Below, one piece after another: positions 43,344-52,132 of a DNA stretch of 64,000 bases. Source of the DNA: Paenarthrobacter aurescens (GTDB taxonomy: Bacteria > Actinomycetota > Actinomycetes > Actinomycetales > Micrococcaceae). The stretch is taken from the NCBI RefSeq assembly GCF_025421775.1, contig NZ_JAOEFX010000001.1:656619-720618 (forward strand), given 5' to 3'. The stretch's first letter is position 1. Every line of letters begins with the position of its first letter. The notes beneath the pieces are model-generated. The model searched no databases. It was not told where the DNA came from and saw nothing but the letters and a program-made list of their open reading frames with translations. The position numbers were made by a program, and so were the translations under genes.

Positions 43344-43551
43344 ATGAATGCCCTCACCATCAAGGACCCCGCCGACCTGGTCAGCTTCATCGGCCACACC
43401 CCCGACTTCTGGCCAACAGAAAGCCGTCTGCATCACCCTCAGCAAAGACAAAGTCGGCGCAACCCTCCGCATCGGCCTCCCCAAACAACCCACGGAGGGA
43501 GACTTTCCGTCTCAGACTGACGCTGCAGTGAGGATCAGGTCCTCTAAGTAA
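43344..43551 (+). pseudogene. DUF4192 gene fragment, frameshifted
   Basis: MNALTIKDPADLVSFIGHTP, then DFWP in one frame, continues as KAVCITLSKDKVGATLRIGL in the next frame. Together this is the N-terminus of a DUF4192 protein (LTIKDPADLVSFIGH / LRIDLP pattern). A frameshift lies around 43410 and the remaining 150 or more residues are missing. Confidence 0.75.
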
Positions 43552-43670
43552 CCTTGCACGGCAAGAATACTAGAGGTTCGTTTGAGAACTTTGAGTTCTT
43601 CGACTGTCAGGATCTGATCCGAGAGCACGCGCGAGACGGTGCTACGTTAGGCGTCGGCCAATGTGGCCAT
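43512..43670 (-). pseudogene. Small regulator- or antitoxin-like ORF with in-frame stop
   Basis: Reading leftward, MATLADA-stop is followed in the same frame by RSTVSRVLSDQILTVEELKV and LKRTSSILAVQGYLEDLIL. The frame also continues upstream of the ATG (AINLIIDD). The helical pattern is natural and broken only by one TAA at about 43647-43649. Confidence 0.5.
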
Positions 43671-43937
43671 ATCGTCAATTATTAGATTGATCGCCGACGG
43701 GGTGTTTATCGGGCGCTACGGCGGTGTGTAGTTGCCCCTGGATTCGGTTGCGCCGTTCCAAGCATGCTCCATCTTGGATTCATTGATTGTTGCTGCGGGG
43801 ACCTTGTCCGTTCTGCGGACATCAATGGGAGTCTTGCCCGAAAACACCCAGTGTTCGGGCGTGGCGAGTTGCCCATGGCGAGGCCCCCGATAGCCTAAAG
43901 GACACAGCTGAACAATAACGTATGCACGCTCCGTAGC

Positions 43938-45236
43938 GTGGAGGGGAAACACTACAAATGGGCATACCTGTCGCCGCGTCTGACCTCGGACGAAAGTGGA
44001 TCAGTGACTAGCGAGCTTCGGATTACCGCACCATTTGAGGTAGCCTCACTTCCAGCAGAAGGCCTACCCCTTGAGCGTCTCCGGACCATCATCCAGGACT
44101 CACATGTCAGCTTTCTCATTGGGGCCGGGTCGTCAGTCCCCTTCATCGCCCCGCTCGGTGATGTGGAGAACGCCCTGACGGAGCTCAACGAGCCTGATGA
44201 CGAGACTCAGTTGGCCCGCGCGTCTCTGCAGGGCTACTTCTTCGACCGGGTTCTGCTGCCAAATCTCCGCCTGCTCAACGCAAGGAACGACGCAGACGCC
44301 CAGAAGCTAATCAAGTCCTACGGGCGCTTCGTCGGTGCACTCAACCGCGTCTTGCTGAAGCGGCGCAGCACGCTTCTGGGCAAGCAGGTAAACATTTTTA
44401 CCACGAACGTCGATATGGCCTTCGAACACGCACTGGAGCTGCTCGAAATCGACACCAACGACGGCTTCGCCGGAAAGATCCAGCCCAGACTCGACCTTGG
44501 CGAATACGGCACCCTACGTTTCCGACAGGGAGCTAGATTTGAGTACCGTTCAGAGATCCCGACATTCAACCTTGTCAAGATCCATGGCTCCGCGGGCTGG
44601 AGGCGTCAAGGCGACGAGATCTACTTTGACCACAGCCTCGATGTCATCAAAGCCGTCCACTCAAAGTATGAGGCGGCCAAGGGCACTCTTCTTGAAATCA
44701 AAGCACCGAGCGATGTCGATGCCTTAGTGCTGGGACTTTCAGCGACGGGCAGGGCCCTAGATCAGGCTGGTCTTGACTTTGCGGAGGCTTACAAAGACCT
44801 TCAGATCGTGAATCCCGAGAAGACGAAGTTCGCGTCGACGGTTCTCAACAAGACCTATTACGAGCTAATCCGTCGCTTTGCTAATGAACTGGAGAAAGAA
44901 AACAGCGTCCTACTGACGCACGGCTTCTCATTCCGTGACGAGCATCTTCTTGACCTTGTCCTGCGGACGGCATCAACCAATCCGACGCTCCAAGTGATCA
45001 TCTTCTGCTATGACCGTGCGTCTTATCACGCAATCAAGTCATTGTTCCCGAGCGAGAAGGTCAAGAACGGGAACGTCCTGTTCGTACGGCCCGCCGAGCC
45101 AAAGGCTGACGAAGAAGAACGCAAGTTGTCGCTCGACGTCGTCGTAGAGGATTTCCTCGAACTGCTCCTGGACGAGACATCGCGGCCTGTGGATCACATC
45201 ATCGAATTCAGACTTGGAAGTGACGAACATGCTTGA
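43938..45236 (+). CDS. SIR2-domain NADase, SIR2-HerA antiphage system
   Basis: A protein of up to 432 residues. The SIR2 (NAD-binding) motifs are clear: FLIGAGSSVPFIAPLGD (about 59), NIFTTNVD (about 155) and VKIHGSAG (about 214). SIR2-HerA pairs defend against phage by depleting NAD once the complex senses infection. The next gene is HerA, overlapped by eight bases. The start is uncertain: GTG at 43938 has no ribosome site, and GTG at 44004 overlaps the stop of a 17-codon ORF (43958-44011) that does have GGAGGGG upstream. Confidence 0.88.
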   Translation: MEGKHYKWAYLSPRLTSDESGSVTSELRITAPFEVASLPAEGLPLERLRTIIQDSHVSFLIGAGSSVPFIAPLGDVENALTELNEPDDETQLARASLQGYFFDRVLLPNLRLLNARNDADAQKLIKSYGRFVGALNRVLLKRRSTLLGKQVNIFTTNVDMAFEHALELLEIDTNDGFAGKIQPRLDLGEYGTLRFRQGARFEYRSEIPTFNLVKIHGSAGWRRQGDEIYFDHSLDVIKAVHSKYEAAKGTLLEIKAPSDVDALVLGLSATGRALDQAGLDFAEAYKDLQIVNPEKTKFASTVLNKTYYELIRRFANELEKENSVLLTHGFSFRDEHLLDLVLRTASTNPTLQVIIFCYDRASYHAIKSLFPSEKVKNGNVLFVRPAEPKADEEERKLSLDVVVEDFLELLLDETSRPVDHIIEFRLGSDEHA

Positions 45237-47184
45237 CGAGGAGGCACTCCATAAGGACGCAGTCTTTAATATTGGCAAGGTCACTTCCGTTGAAGGACGC
45301 CGGGTCCGTGTCGCCGTCAACAAACTAAAGAACAGCTCTCACCTCCTTTACCAGGGCAAGATTGTCCGTAATGTCGCAGTCGGCGGCTTCGTCAAGATCG
45401 CCAAGGGATTCGTTGAACTTGTCGCGTCGGTCAACGGCGAGCGTGTCAATGAAGATCCTGGAGCCTCTGAGAGTTACAGACGCAACGTTGATTTACAGAA
45501 CCGTCAGCTCGAAGTCAGCCTTGTCGGCTATTTTGAGAAGGGAGTATTCCGGCGAGGCGTTCGTGAGATGCCTTTACTCGACAACGAGTGCTTTCTGCTC
45601 AGCGAGGACGAGTTCAGGGCGATCCACACCTTCGTTTCCGATGATGCGGGAGCCATTCCACTGGGTGTCCTTGCGATGGAACCGACTCAACCCGTACTGG
45701 TTGGCGTCGACTCGGTCTTCGCCAGCCATGTAGGCATTTTTGGCAATACAGGCAGTGGCAAGTCCTACACCTTAGCAAAGCTTTATCACGAGCTGTTCGA
45801 GAAGTTCCGCGACCAACCCGGCTTCGTGGACCGGTCACAGTTTGTGCTCATCGACTTCAACGGGGAGTACGTCAATCGGGCCCCGGAGACAGCCGCATCG
45901 ACACCCAATAGATCGTCATCGGTGATCGTGGACGAGCAGTTCAAACAGGAGTATCGGCTCTCCACCCGGACAGACGACGGGCACCGGCTTCCTTTGCCCC
46001 GGTCAGCGGTGCATGATCCAGTCTTCTGGGCGATACTCCTAGATGCGACAGAGAAGACACAGGCTCCATTCGTTGCTCGCGTTCTGCGAAACGATTACTG
46101 GGACCGCTTACTCCCTGAGCCCGGGGCGCTACTCGAGGTCATTGCTGATGCCGTTGCTCGAGCGACTAAGAGCACTGATCCATCCATGGACCGCATGTTG
46201 CCTACGAACTTCCTAGAAGAAATCAAAGACTGCCTTGGATCGAACACGTCTAATGAATTTGAAGCCATGGTGCGAGACTTTAGGGCAAACCTCGGTTACC
46301 ACAGTTCGACTCATACCTTTTACTGGGGGGTAAAGCCGTCTTGGAAGTTTGCGTCGGATGCTGACTGGAGCCAATTCATCTCTCACAAGATCTCGGCAGT
46401 TTCTCAAAGCTTCTCTTCGGTCGACGATGTCGATCTGGTCCGATTCAAACTTGTCCTTCAATTCTATTCCGACATTATCGGTGGATTTATCAACCGAGAG
46501 CATATTGGCCCACTCATGAAGCGCCTTGAGAGTCGCATTGACGGAATCAAACGGCTGATCACTGTTTCGGTCGGGACTCCGTCGTCCAAGCCTCTTACTG
46601 TGGTGTCCCTGCGCGACGTAAACCTGGACATGCGCAAGGTCCTGCCGATGATCCTCTGTCGCCATCTCTACGAGACCAAAAAGGCTACAGACGCGCTTGG
46701 ACAGCAGTATCTCAACCTCATCATCGACGAGGCCCACAACATCCTGTCGTTCGAATCCGCCCGTGAGAGCGAGGCTTGGCGCGACTATCGCCTTGAAACT
46801 TTCGAGGAGATCATCAAGGAAGGGCGCAAGTTCGGAGTCTTCCTTACGATTGCCAGTCAACGGCCTCACGACATCTCTCCGACGATCATCTCGCAGCTGC
46901 ACAATTACTTTTTGCACCGTCTGGTGAATGACCTGGACATCAAAGCGATCGAAAAAGCAGTTTCGTATCTCGATCGGACATCGTTCGAGTCGATGCCCAT
47001 CCTGCCAACCGGTACGTGCATCCTGTCTGGTGTCGCTGCTCAGATCCCAGTCATGGTCACCGTCGGCGAGCTTGAGCCACAATTCACCCCGAATAGTCGC
47101 ACGATGTCTATCACGGAGGCCTGGGCTAGTCCGGCGACTCGGACTGAGGCGCAACCCGCGGAATCGGTGGAGCCGCCTTTCTAG
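45229..47184 (+). CDS. HerA-like hexameric ATPase, SIR2-HerA antiphage system
   Basis: A 651-residue FtsK/HerA-type motor. The N-terminal HAS-barrel includes FNIGKVTSVEGRRVRVAVNK. Walker A is IFGNTGSGKSYTL (about 178), Walker B is NLIIDEAHNIL (about 500), and the sensor stretch FLTIASQRPHD follows. It forms a hexamer that binds SIR2 and licenses its NADase activity. The ATG at 45229 has GGAAGTGA upstream and overlaps the SIR2 stop by eight bases, so the pair is co-translated. Confidence 0.9.
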   Translation: MLDEEALHKDAVFNIGKVTSVEGRRVRVAVNKLKNSSHLLYQGKIVRNVAVGGFVKIAKGFVELVASVNGERVNEDPGASESYRRNVDLQNRQLEVSLVGYFEKGVFRRGVREMPLLDNECFLLSEDEFRAIHTFVSDDAGAIPLGVLAMEPTQPVLVGVDSVFASHVGIFGNTGSGKSYTLAKLYHELFEKFRDQPGFVDRSQFVLIDFNGEYVNRAPETAASTPNRSSSVIVDEQFKQEYRLSTRTDDGHRLPLPRSAVHDPVFWAILLDATEKTQAPFVARVLRNDYWDRLLPEPGALLEVIADAVARATKSTDPSMDRMLPTNFLEEIKDCLGSNTSNEFEAMVRDFRANLGYHSSTHTFYWGVKPSWKFASDADWSQFISHKISAVSQSFSSVDDVDLVRFKLVLQFYSDIIGGFINREHIGPLMKRLESRIDGIKRLITVSVGTPSSKPLTVVSLRDVNLDMRKVLPMILCRHLYETKKATDALGQQYLNLIIDEAHNILSFESARESEAWRDYRLETFEEIIKEGRKFGVFLTIASQRPHDISPTIISQLHNYFLHRLVNDLDIKAIEKAVSYLDRTSFESMPILPTGTCILSGVAAQIPVMVTVGELEPQFTPNSRTMSITEAWASPATRTEAQPAESVEPPF

Positions 47185-47280
47185 CTGATTTCCTACGAGG
47201 CGGGCCACTAGGTGGGTTACAGCACGGCAGCCTGGCCGGACACGTGCTTAACCTAAGGCGGCGGTGAGGGGAGCCGCCCC

Positions 47281-47964
47281 TTGAAAAGAAAAGTCAGGGA
47301 TCGACTATTGAACAAACCGACATGTAGTGCCATGAAGGCTAAGTGGAATGAACCAACCAACATCACCATTAGGATTCCGAGTATCCAGGCTATTTTGCTG
47401 GCCATTCTATTACTTGGATCGATCGGTGCCATCGCTTGCGTTTCCATAGCCGTACAAAATGAGACGCCTCACGGCCCGACCCCGACAGTCGCGGTGCCGG
47501 TTGAAGGCCCGGCGGCTTGGCTGAGCGCCCAATCAACCTTTTGGGGTGCCGTGGCTGGGGGCATTGGAGCAATAGGAACGGCCGGCGCCCTGTGGCTCGG
47601 TGCCCTAACCTTTTTTCGGCAGGTTAGAGACCAGCACCGGGCGCAGTCCTCACGTGTGATAGTTGTGATGGACAAAGGCAAAGGCAAGGGTGCGGGGTAC
47701 CTCTCACCCAAGGCCGTCGTCACTAACATGAGTGGCTTGCCGATCTATAAAGTCCGGCTCAGGGCTGCCCCACACGATGCTCTTGACGACGGCATGGAAG
47801 AGTCAATTCCTGTGCTGGTTGATGAATGGCCGATACCTATACCGGGAAAATATATAGAACACAGTGTGCACGTGGAGTTCCAGGACAGCGCAGGCACAAC
47901 GTGGATTCGCTGGGTCGGTGGCAGTCTGACGGAGAAAAAGGGCGAGGAATACGAGATTGAATGA
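47281..47964 (+). CDS. Two-helix membrane protein next to SIR2-HerA
   Basis: A 227-residue protein with hydrophobic helices at about 35-58 and 86-112, then a soluble beta-rich C-terminal domain (from about 125, SSRVIVVMDKGKGKGAGYLS and onward). The start TTG at 47281 has AGGGGAG eight bases before it; ATG at 47332 is an alternative. It follows HerA by 96 bases on the same strand. I know no such gene as a fixed part of SIR2-HerA, so the association may be chance or an added effector/sensor. Confidence 0.65.
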   Translation: MKRKVRDRLLNKPTCSAMKAKWNEPTNITIRIPSIQAILLAILLLGSIGAIACVSIAVQNETPHGPTPTVAVPVEGPAAWLSAQSTFWGAVAGGIGAIGTAGALWLGALTFFRQVRDQHRAQSSRVIVVMDKGKGKGAGYLSPKAVVTNMSGLPIYKVRLRAAPHDALDDGMEESIPVLVDEWPIPIPGKYIEHSVHVEFQDSAGTTWIRWVGGSLTEKKGEEYEIE

Positions 47965-48287
47965 AAGCGCCCCGCTCACGCTCCCGGAACCTAATGACGC
48001 CCTTCAATACGCCGGCATCCATACAGGGATGCTCGTATAAACGGCTGGACCTCCCTGGGACCGAGCAAACTGGGCAGTTTCCGTGAGGAGTGTTAGCGGA
48101 AGTTGACCCACGGTTATTCCCAAGCCGATAACGGCGCATATGTCGGCACCAGAAGGGATTCGCACGCCAGACAATCATCGCTGGCCCAGCTGCGGACCAC
48201 TTCGTGTGGATCCCAAGTTGAGCGGGCCCCAAAGCCCCAGCCGGGTCACTGATCCGCCGGTGTAAGGCTGGGGAAGCAGAGGGAACC

Positions 48288-48452
48288 TCAGGCAGCAGCT
48301 CTCAACCGATCGTTCGCCAGCTCCGGGATGACCTGGCGTGCTGGCTCCACGGATTCGACGTCCAGCTGGCCCACGTTTTCGTCGGGTGCTTGCAGGATCA
48401 CACCCGTGGGCGAGACTACGGGGCAACGCTCGTTGCCGAATCGGGGTCCCAC
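48288..48452 (-). pseudogene. C-terminal fragment of an unknown protein
   Basis: A 54-codon frame from a GTG, starting GPRFGNERCPVVSPTGVILQ and ending PELANDRLRAAA. The same frame stays open 45 bases further upstream without a start codon. The composition is protein-like. It probably is the tail of a gene cut by the island. Confidence 0.35.
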
Positions 48453-48538
48453 CGATTCTTCAATAAGCCCTCCACAGGTGGCCTTACCGTCGCCTTTTCG
48501 GAAATTTTGTTACAGAATCTACTCTTGAGATATAAGAT

Positions 48539-48554
48539 GTAATAGAATATACAT
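48539..48554. promoter_or_regulatory. RpiR-type operator candidate, site B
   Basis: TGTAATAGAATATACA matches 14 of 16 positions of the palindrome at 52013. A second weaker match lies on the minus strand at about 48497-48512. No intact gene now lies next to it, so it may be a displaced promoter. Confidence 0.5.
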
Positions 48555-49078
48555 AGTTGGTTCCGAACTTGAAGGGTCCTAAGGTAATGAAGCGGTTGGC
48601 TTCGTACGTTTATGTACGGGAAGAGCGCCCGGTGGGGCTCAGGCCCCGGGAGCACACTGAAGTGCCCTCGGCAAAAGCTTCTCCCCGGCACCCGAGCGAT
48701 CGACCTCTGCCCTGGTGCGGCGCAGTTCCCGATTTCGGGTCTGCCATCTGGCCCGACTGTGAGGACTAAGGCTCCACTCGGCCTTCTTGCTTCCACAAAC
48801 ATCGTTCGGCAATTTGGCCGGCTCGGACGTCGCCGGTCACCCGTACCAGTATCGATGACGATGAAACTCGGGTTACCAAAATCCCGCTGGCTTAGTGTGC
48901 CGCGGCGGGCAGGATGCGTCTGATGGCTGCGTTGATGGCGTCGTCACGCTCCCTTCCGCGACTGATGGTCAGTTCAATTTCCAATGCAGTCTCCTTTCAT
49001 GCCAAAACCAGTGCCAGACCCCCACTGGTGGAGCGTCCCGGAAAGACAACCAGGACGGTCCGCTGCACCTTCGCAGGC

Positions 49079-50428
49079 TTAGGCCAGAACGGCCTCTGCC
49101 GCGGCTTCTCCCATCCGAATGGCGCCATCGATGTGGGTGTATCCAATGCCGGCAATGTCTGAGCAAGCGAAATGGATGCGACCGACGCTGGATCGAATAC
49201 TGTCGCGGTAGCGGGTGAGCCCTCCGATGTCGAAACTTGTACCGTAGGCTCCCCGGGTGTAGACCTCGTTGACCCAGTCGCTCTCGTAGTACACGGTGGG
49301 CTTCAATGCGCCCTCCCCGAAGTAGGCTGCGAATGAATCGAGGATGGCTTTCTTTCGCTCAGTAGGATCCTTCGCATAGAGATCGTCCGCGACATGGTCC
49401 GATACAAAGCCAACGAGCGTTCCACCCACATAGTCGTGAGGGGTGTTGTCGTACGCTTCGTGCACAGTTTGGTAGGGACTGAACGCAGTACCGGAAAGGC
49501 CCTTTTCACGCCAGAACGCGCTGGGGTAGAACGCTTGGACCTTGATTACCTGGCCGCTGGAGAGGTGCTGGGCCATCTGCTGCTTGACAGAGGGCAGAGC
49601 GGGCTGGAAATCGATGCGCGTGAGCAGGTGCGGACCAAGCGCAATGATGACATGCTTCGCCTGAACGGAAAGGTTCTCCGCGGTCACGGTCACATTGCCC
49701 TCAGCAGTAACGATGCTCTTGACATCGGTGCTGAGGTGGATGTTTTCGAAGCCGACGCGTTCGGCCAGCCCCTGCGGAACCTGATGCATTCCTCCCTTAA
49801 CGCGCTTGTCCAGGATGAAGTCCGGGTCGACGAGCTCATTGAAGCCGCCTGCACTGGCTGCCATCATCAAGGCCTGCAGGAGCGAGAACGCGTAGGACGG
49901 CTTTGTCAGCATGGCCCCGGCAACGAAGAGGGCAATGTTGTCCCTGGCTTCCTGGTCCTGGCTTTGCTGCTGCAGCCAAGACGCGAAGGAGACTGAATCG
50001 AATTCTGAAGCGTTCGGGTGTTCCCAGGGTTGCGCCGGATCGATCTCGTGTGACAGCTTGTCCAGGAGCTCTATCAGGCGAACGATCTCCGATTCGGTCT
50101 CAGGGCTGGCCGGGAAAATCTCGCCTTCATATTGGCGGTTCTCGCCGCTGCCGTTGACGTACACGTTTTTGCCTTCGCGGTAACGGGAGTAGGTCTCCAA
50201 GCCGAGCCCGTCGAGAAGAGCGAGGAGCTTTTCCTGATCGGGGGCAATCCACTGCCCGCCTACTTCAACGAGGCAGTCGTCATGGATCTCGCTGTGCACA
50301 CGGCCGCCTACACGGTCCCGGGCTTCCAGTACAACAACGTCGCGTCCGGCGGCAATCAACTGCGTGGCAGCGGTTAGTCCCGCCATGCCCGCGCCGATGA
50401 TGACGACGTCTGTCGAAATTTCCTTCAT
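49079..50428 (-). CDS. Flavin monoamine oxidase family protein
   Basis: FAD-dependent amine oxidase that turns a primary or secondary amine into aldehyde plus ammonia and hydrogen peroxide. The 449-residue protein has the dinucleotide motif VVIIGAGMAGLTAA (8-21) and the second FAD motif ARDRVGGRVHS (about 36-46). The C-terminal FAD contact is GIGYTHIDGAIRMGEAAAEA. It is second in the leftward operon behind the PLP decarboxylase-like gene (54-base gap), with AAGGAAA before the ATG. Together the two fit polyamine or amino-acid breakdown. Confidence 0.9.
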   Translation of the reverse strand: MKEISTDVVIIGAGMAGLTAATQLIAAGRDVVVLEARDRVGGRVHSEIHDDCLVEVGGQWIAPDQEKLLALLDGLGLETYSRYREGKNVYVNGSGENRQYEGEIFPASPETESEIVRLIELLDKLSHEIDPAQPWEHPNASEFDSVSFASWLQQQSQDQEARDNIALFVAGAMLTKPSYAFSLLQALMMAASAGGFNELVDPDFILDKRVKGGMHQVPQGLAERVGFENIHLSTDVKSIVTAEGNVTVTAENLSVQAKHVIIALGPHLLTRIDFQPALPSVKQQMAQHLSSGQVIKVQAFYPSAFWREKGLSGTAFSPYQTVHEAYDNTPHDYVGGTLVGFVSDHVADDLYAKDPTERKKAILDSFAAYFGEGALKPTVYYESDWVNEVYTRGAYGTSFDIGGLTRYRDSIRSSVGRIHFACSDIAGIGYTHIDGAIRMGEAAAEAVLA

Positions 50429-50481
50429 TGGTGTTTCCTTACAATCATTGTGGTCGAGGTGATGACGCCGTATTGGGCTTG

Positions 50482-51957
50482 TTAGCCCTTCACGACGCGA
50501 TAGTGACTGCTGCTTCGGTCGACGGCCCCGCGGATGAACCCTCCTGGGCTGGCTGCAACGGCCGAGAGGAAGTCCACTGTTTCTTGGGTGATTTCCTCGC
50601 CCGGAAGAAGGTTCGGGATGCCGGGTGGATAGGCGGCGAGGGTATCGGCGGAAATCCGGCCGGCAGCCTCACTGGCCGGTACCAGGTCGTGGTCTCGTAG
50701 GAAGGCCTCGCGTGGTGACATGCGACGCTGTCCCGCGGCGGGGATTGGTATCCCCAGTTCTGTGAGGTCGGTGGTGGCCAGGGAGCTGTGGCCCAGAACC
50801 TTCCGGGCTTGATCAATGCTCTCCATGATCCGGCTGGCGTCGGGCATGGCCCCGGCTCCGAGAAGGGCCACCACTGAGTTGTGGGTTGAGGCTTCGAAGT
50901 AGACGCCGTGTTCGTTGGCGACATATTCCTTCAGCTCATGACCGGATACTCCGGTGGCGGATACGTCGATGGCGACGTGGAGCGGATCGTGGGTGAGAAT
51001 ATCGAGGAATTCCGCGAAGGAGTCCTCAACCAGGTCCAGATATGGGTTCTCACGGACTAGCTGGCGCAGTGAGTCGGCACTCTGAACTGAGGCTGCAATG
51101 CGTTCTTCCCCTGTCACTAGAAAGTGCCTGGCGATGTCCAGGGAAGCCAGCAGCCAGGTGTTCTCGGACGTGGATTGCGTCAGTCCGAAGGCGCGGTCGA
51201 TGAGTGGTTCGAGTTCGTCGGCGAAGGGGCCCTCGGCGAGGTGCAGCATTGCCGATTGGGTCAGGCTGCCGCCCAGTTTGTGGGTACTGGAGATGACGAG
51301 ATCAGCTCCGAGGTTGATGGGATTTTCCGGGACCGAGCTGCTGAATCCGAAGTGTGCGCCCCAGGCAGCGTCGACTATCAACGGAAGTCCGTAGCTGTGC
51401 ACGACCGTAGCGATTCCTTCTACGTCCGCCACGGCACCGAAGTAGCTGGGGCTGATGATGTAGACAGCGACCGGCGGCTCGGTGAGTTCAGCAAGTCGCT
51501 CCTCCACTGCAGCTGCTGATACGCCGTGGGCTATTCCTCGTTTGAGGTCCAGGTTGGGAAGGACGAACTCCGGGGTCAGCCCTGAGAGAACGAGCCCGTC
51601 CACGAACGAGCTGTGGGTGCTTCGCTGAGCCAGTAGGTGCTCCCCCAGGCCCCTCAAGGCGATGGCGGTGATGCGGTTGCCTTGGGACGCCCCGTTGGTC
51701 AGGAACCACACCCGCCGGGCCTTCCATGCCTGGGCTGCGAGTTCCTTCGCCTGGTCAAGGGGGTTTCCGTCCCCTTTGTCCAAACCGGTTAGCAGCGGTG
51801 TGAAGTCCTTGTGGAACGGCTTGGATGCGATGAAATGCTCCAAGCGTTCGGGGACGCCGCCTCCTTCGGCTCCATGGCCGGGGACGATGACCCGGACCAG
51901 ATCGCGTCCACTGAAGGCGTTGAGCGCATCTGCGTAGGGTGTTTGGCCTTGATTCAT
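50482..51957 (-). CDS. PLP-dependent Orn/Lys/Arg decarboxylase-like enzyme
   Basis: A 491-residue fold-type I PLP enzyme. The N-terminus carries VIVPGHGAEGGG, close to the PGHGxG of basic amino-acid decarboxylases. The cofactor Asp and His lie in LIVDAAWGAHFG and the Schiff-base Lys in ISSTHKLGGSLTQSAML. The C-terminal AAYPPGIPNLLPGEEIT is the Orn/Lys/Arg decarboxylase end motif. It lacks the bulky N-terminal wing domain of the large enzymes. The ATG at 51957 is preferred because the ten codons before it are untypical. A strong palindrome lies upstream. Substrate is probably a basic or related amino acid. Confidence 0.85.
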   Translation of the reverse strand: MNQGQTPYADALNAFSGRDLVRVIVPGHGAEGGGVPERLEHFIASKPFHKDFTPLLTGLDKGDGNPLDQAKELAAQAWKARRVWFLTNGASQGNRITAIALRGLGEHLLAQRSTHSSFVDGLVLSGLTPEFVLPNLDLKRGIAHGVSAAAVEERLAELTEPPVAVYIISPSYFGAVADVEGIATVVHSYGLPLIVDAAWGAHFGFSSSVPENPINLGADLVISSTHKLGGSLTQSAMLHLAEGPFADELEPLIDRAFGLTQSTSENTWLLASLDIARHFLVTGEERIAASVQSADSLRQLVRENPYLDLVEDSFAEFLDILTHDPLHVAIDVSATGVSGHELKEYVANEHGVYFEASTHNSVVALLGAGAMPDASRIMESIDQARKVLGHSSLATTDLTELGIPIPAAGQRRMSPREAFLRDHDLVPASEAAGRISADTLAAYPPGIPNLLPGEEITQETVDFLSAVAASPGGFIRGAVDRSSSHYRVVKG

Positions 51958-52003
51958 GTTCCATCCATCCAGACTGGTCGGCGGCATTGCCGTGAATGTG
52001 TAC

Positions 52004-52037
52004 TGCTATAAGTGTAATAGAAATTACATTTATAGCA
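52004..52037. promoter_or_regulatory. RpiR-type operator candidate, site A (34-bp palindrome)
   Basis: Arms TGCTATAAGTGTAAT (52004-52018) and ATTACATTTATAGCA (52023-52037) pair with one mismatch around AGAA. The core TGTAATAGAAATTACA (52013-52028) recurs at other promoters of this block. It sits 47 bases before the decarboxylase start, a position for repression. Confidence 0.72.
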
Positions 52038-52092
52038 AGAGAAGCAAGATTGTATTAGATATTAGAGCCGAGCCGCCGTCTTAACGCAGAAA

Positions 52093-52115
52093 CCCGACCC
52101 CGAAGCGGGGCCGGG
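52093..52115 (-). terminator. Terminator of the RpiR gene
   Basis: CCCG-A-CCCCG / CGGGG-C-CGGG with an AAG loop, followed leftward by TTTC. It separates rpiR from the decarboxylase operon. Confidence 0.7.
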
Positions 52116-52132
52116 CTTACCACGCGTAACCT

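Larger units (their letters stand above)
47965..49078. other. Decayed island edge with gene fragments
   Basis: About 1.1 kb without an intact gene. It holds a fragment on the minus strand at 48288-48452, an operator-like palindrome at 48539-48554 that matches sites of the amine block, and a short plus-strand frame from 48587 (MKRLASYVYVREERPVG). The AT-rich patch 48500-48560 contrasts with the flanks. Confidence 0.5.

Noticed and set aside
39400..49000. CRISPR array, insertion sequence or integrase in the accessory region
   Set aside because: No spaced direct repeats, no transposase motifs and no tyrosine/serine recombinase signature were found in reading this stretch.
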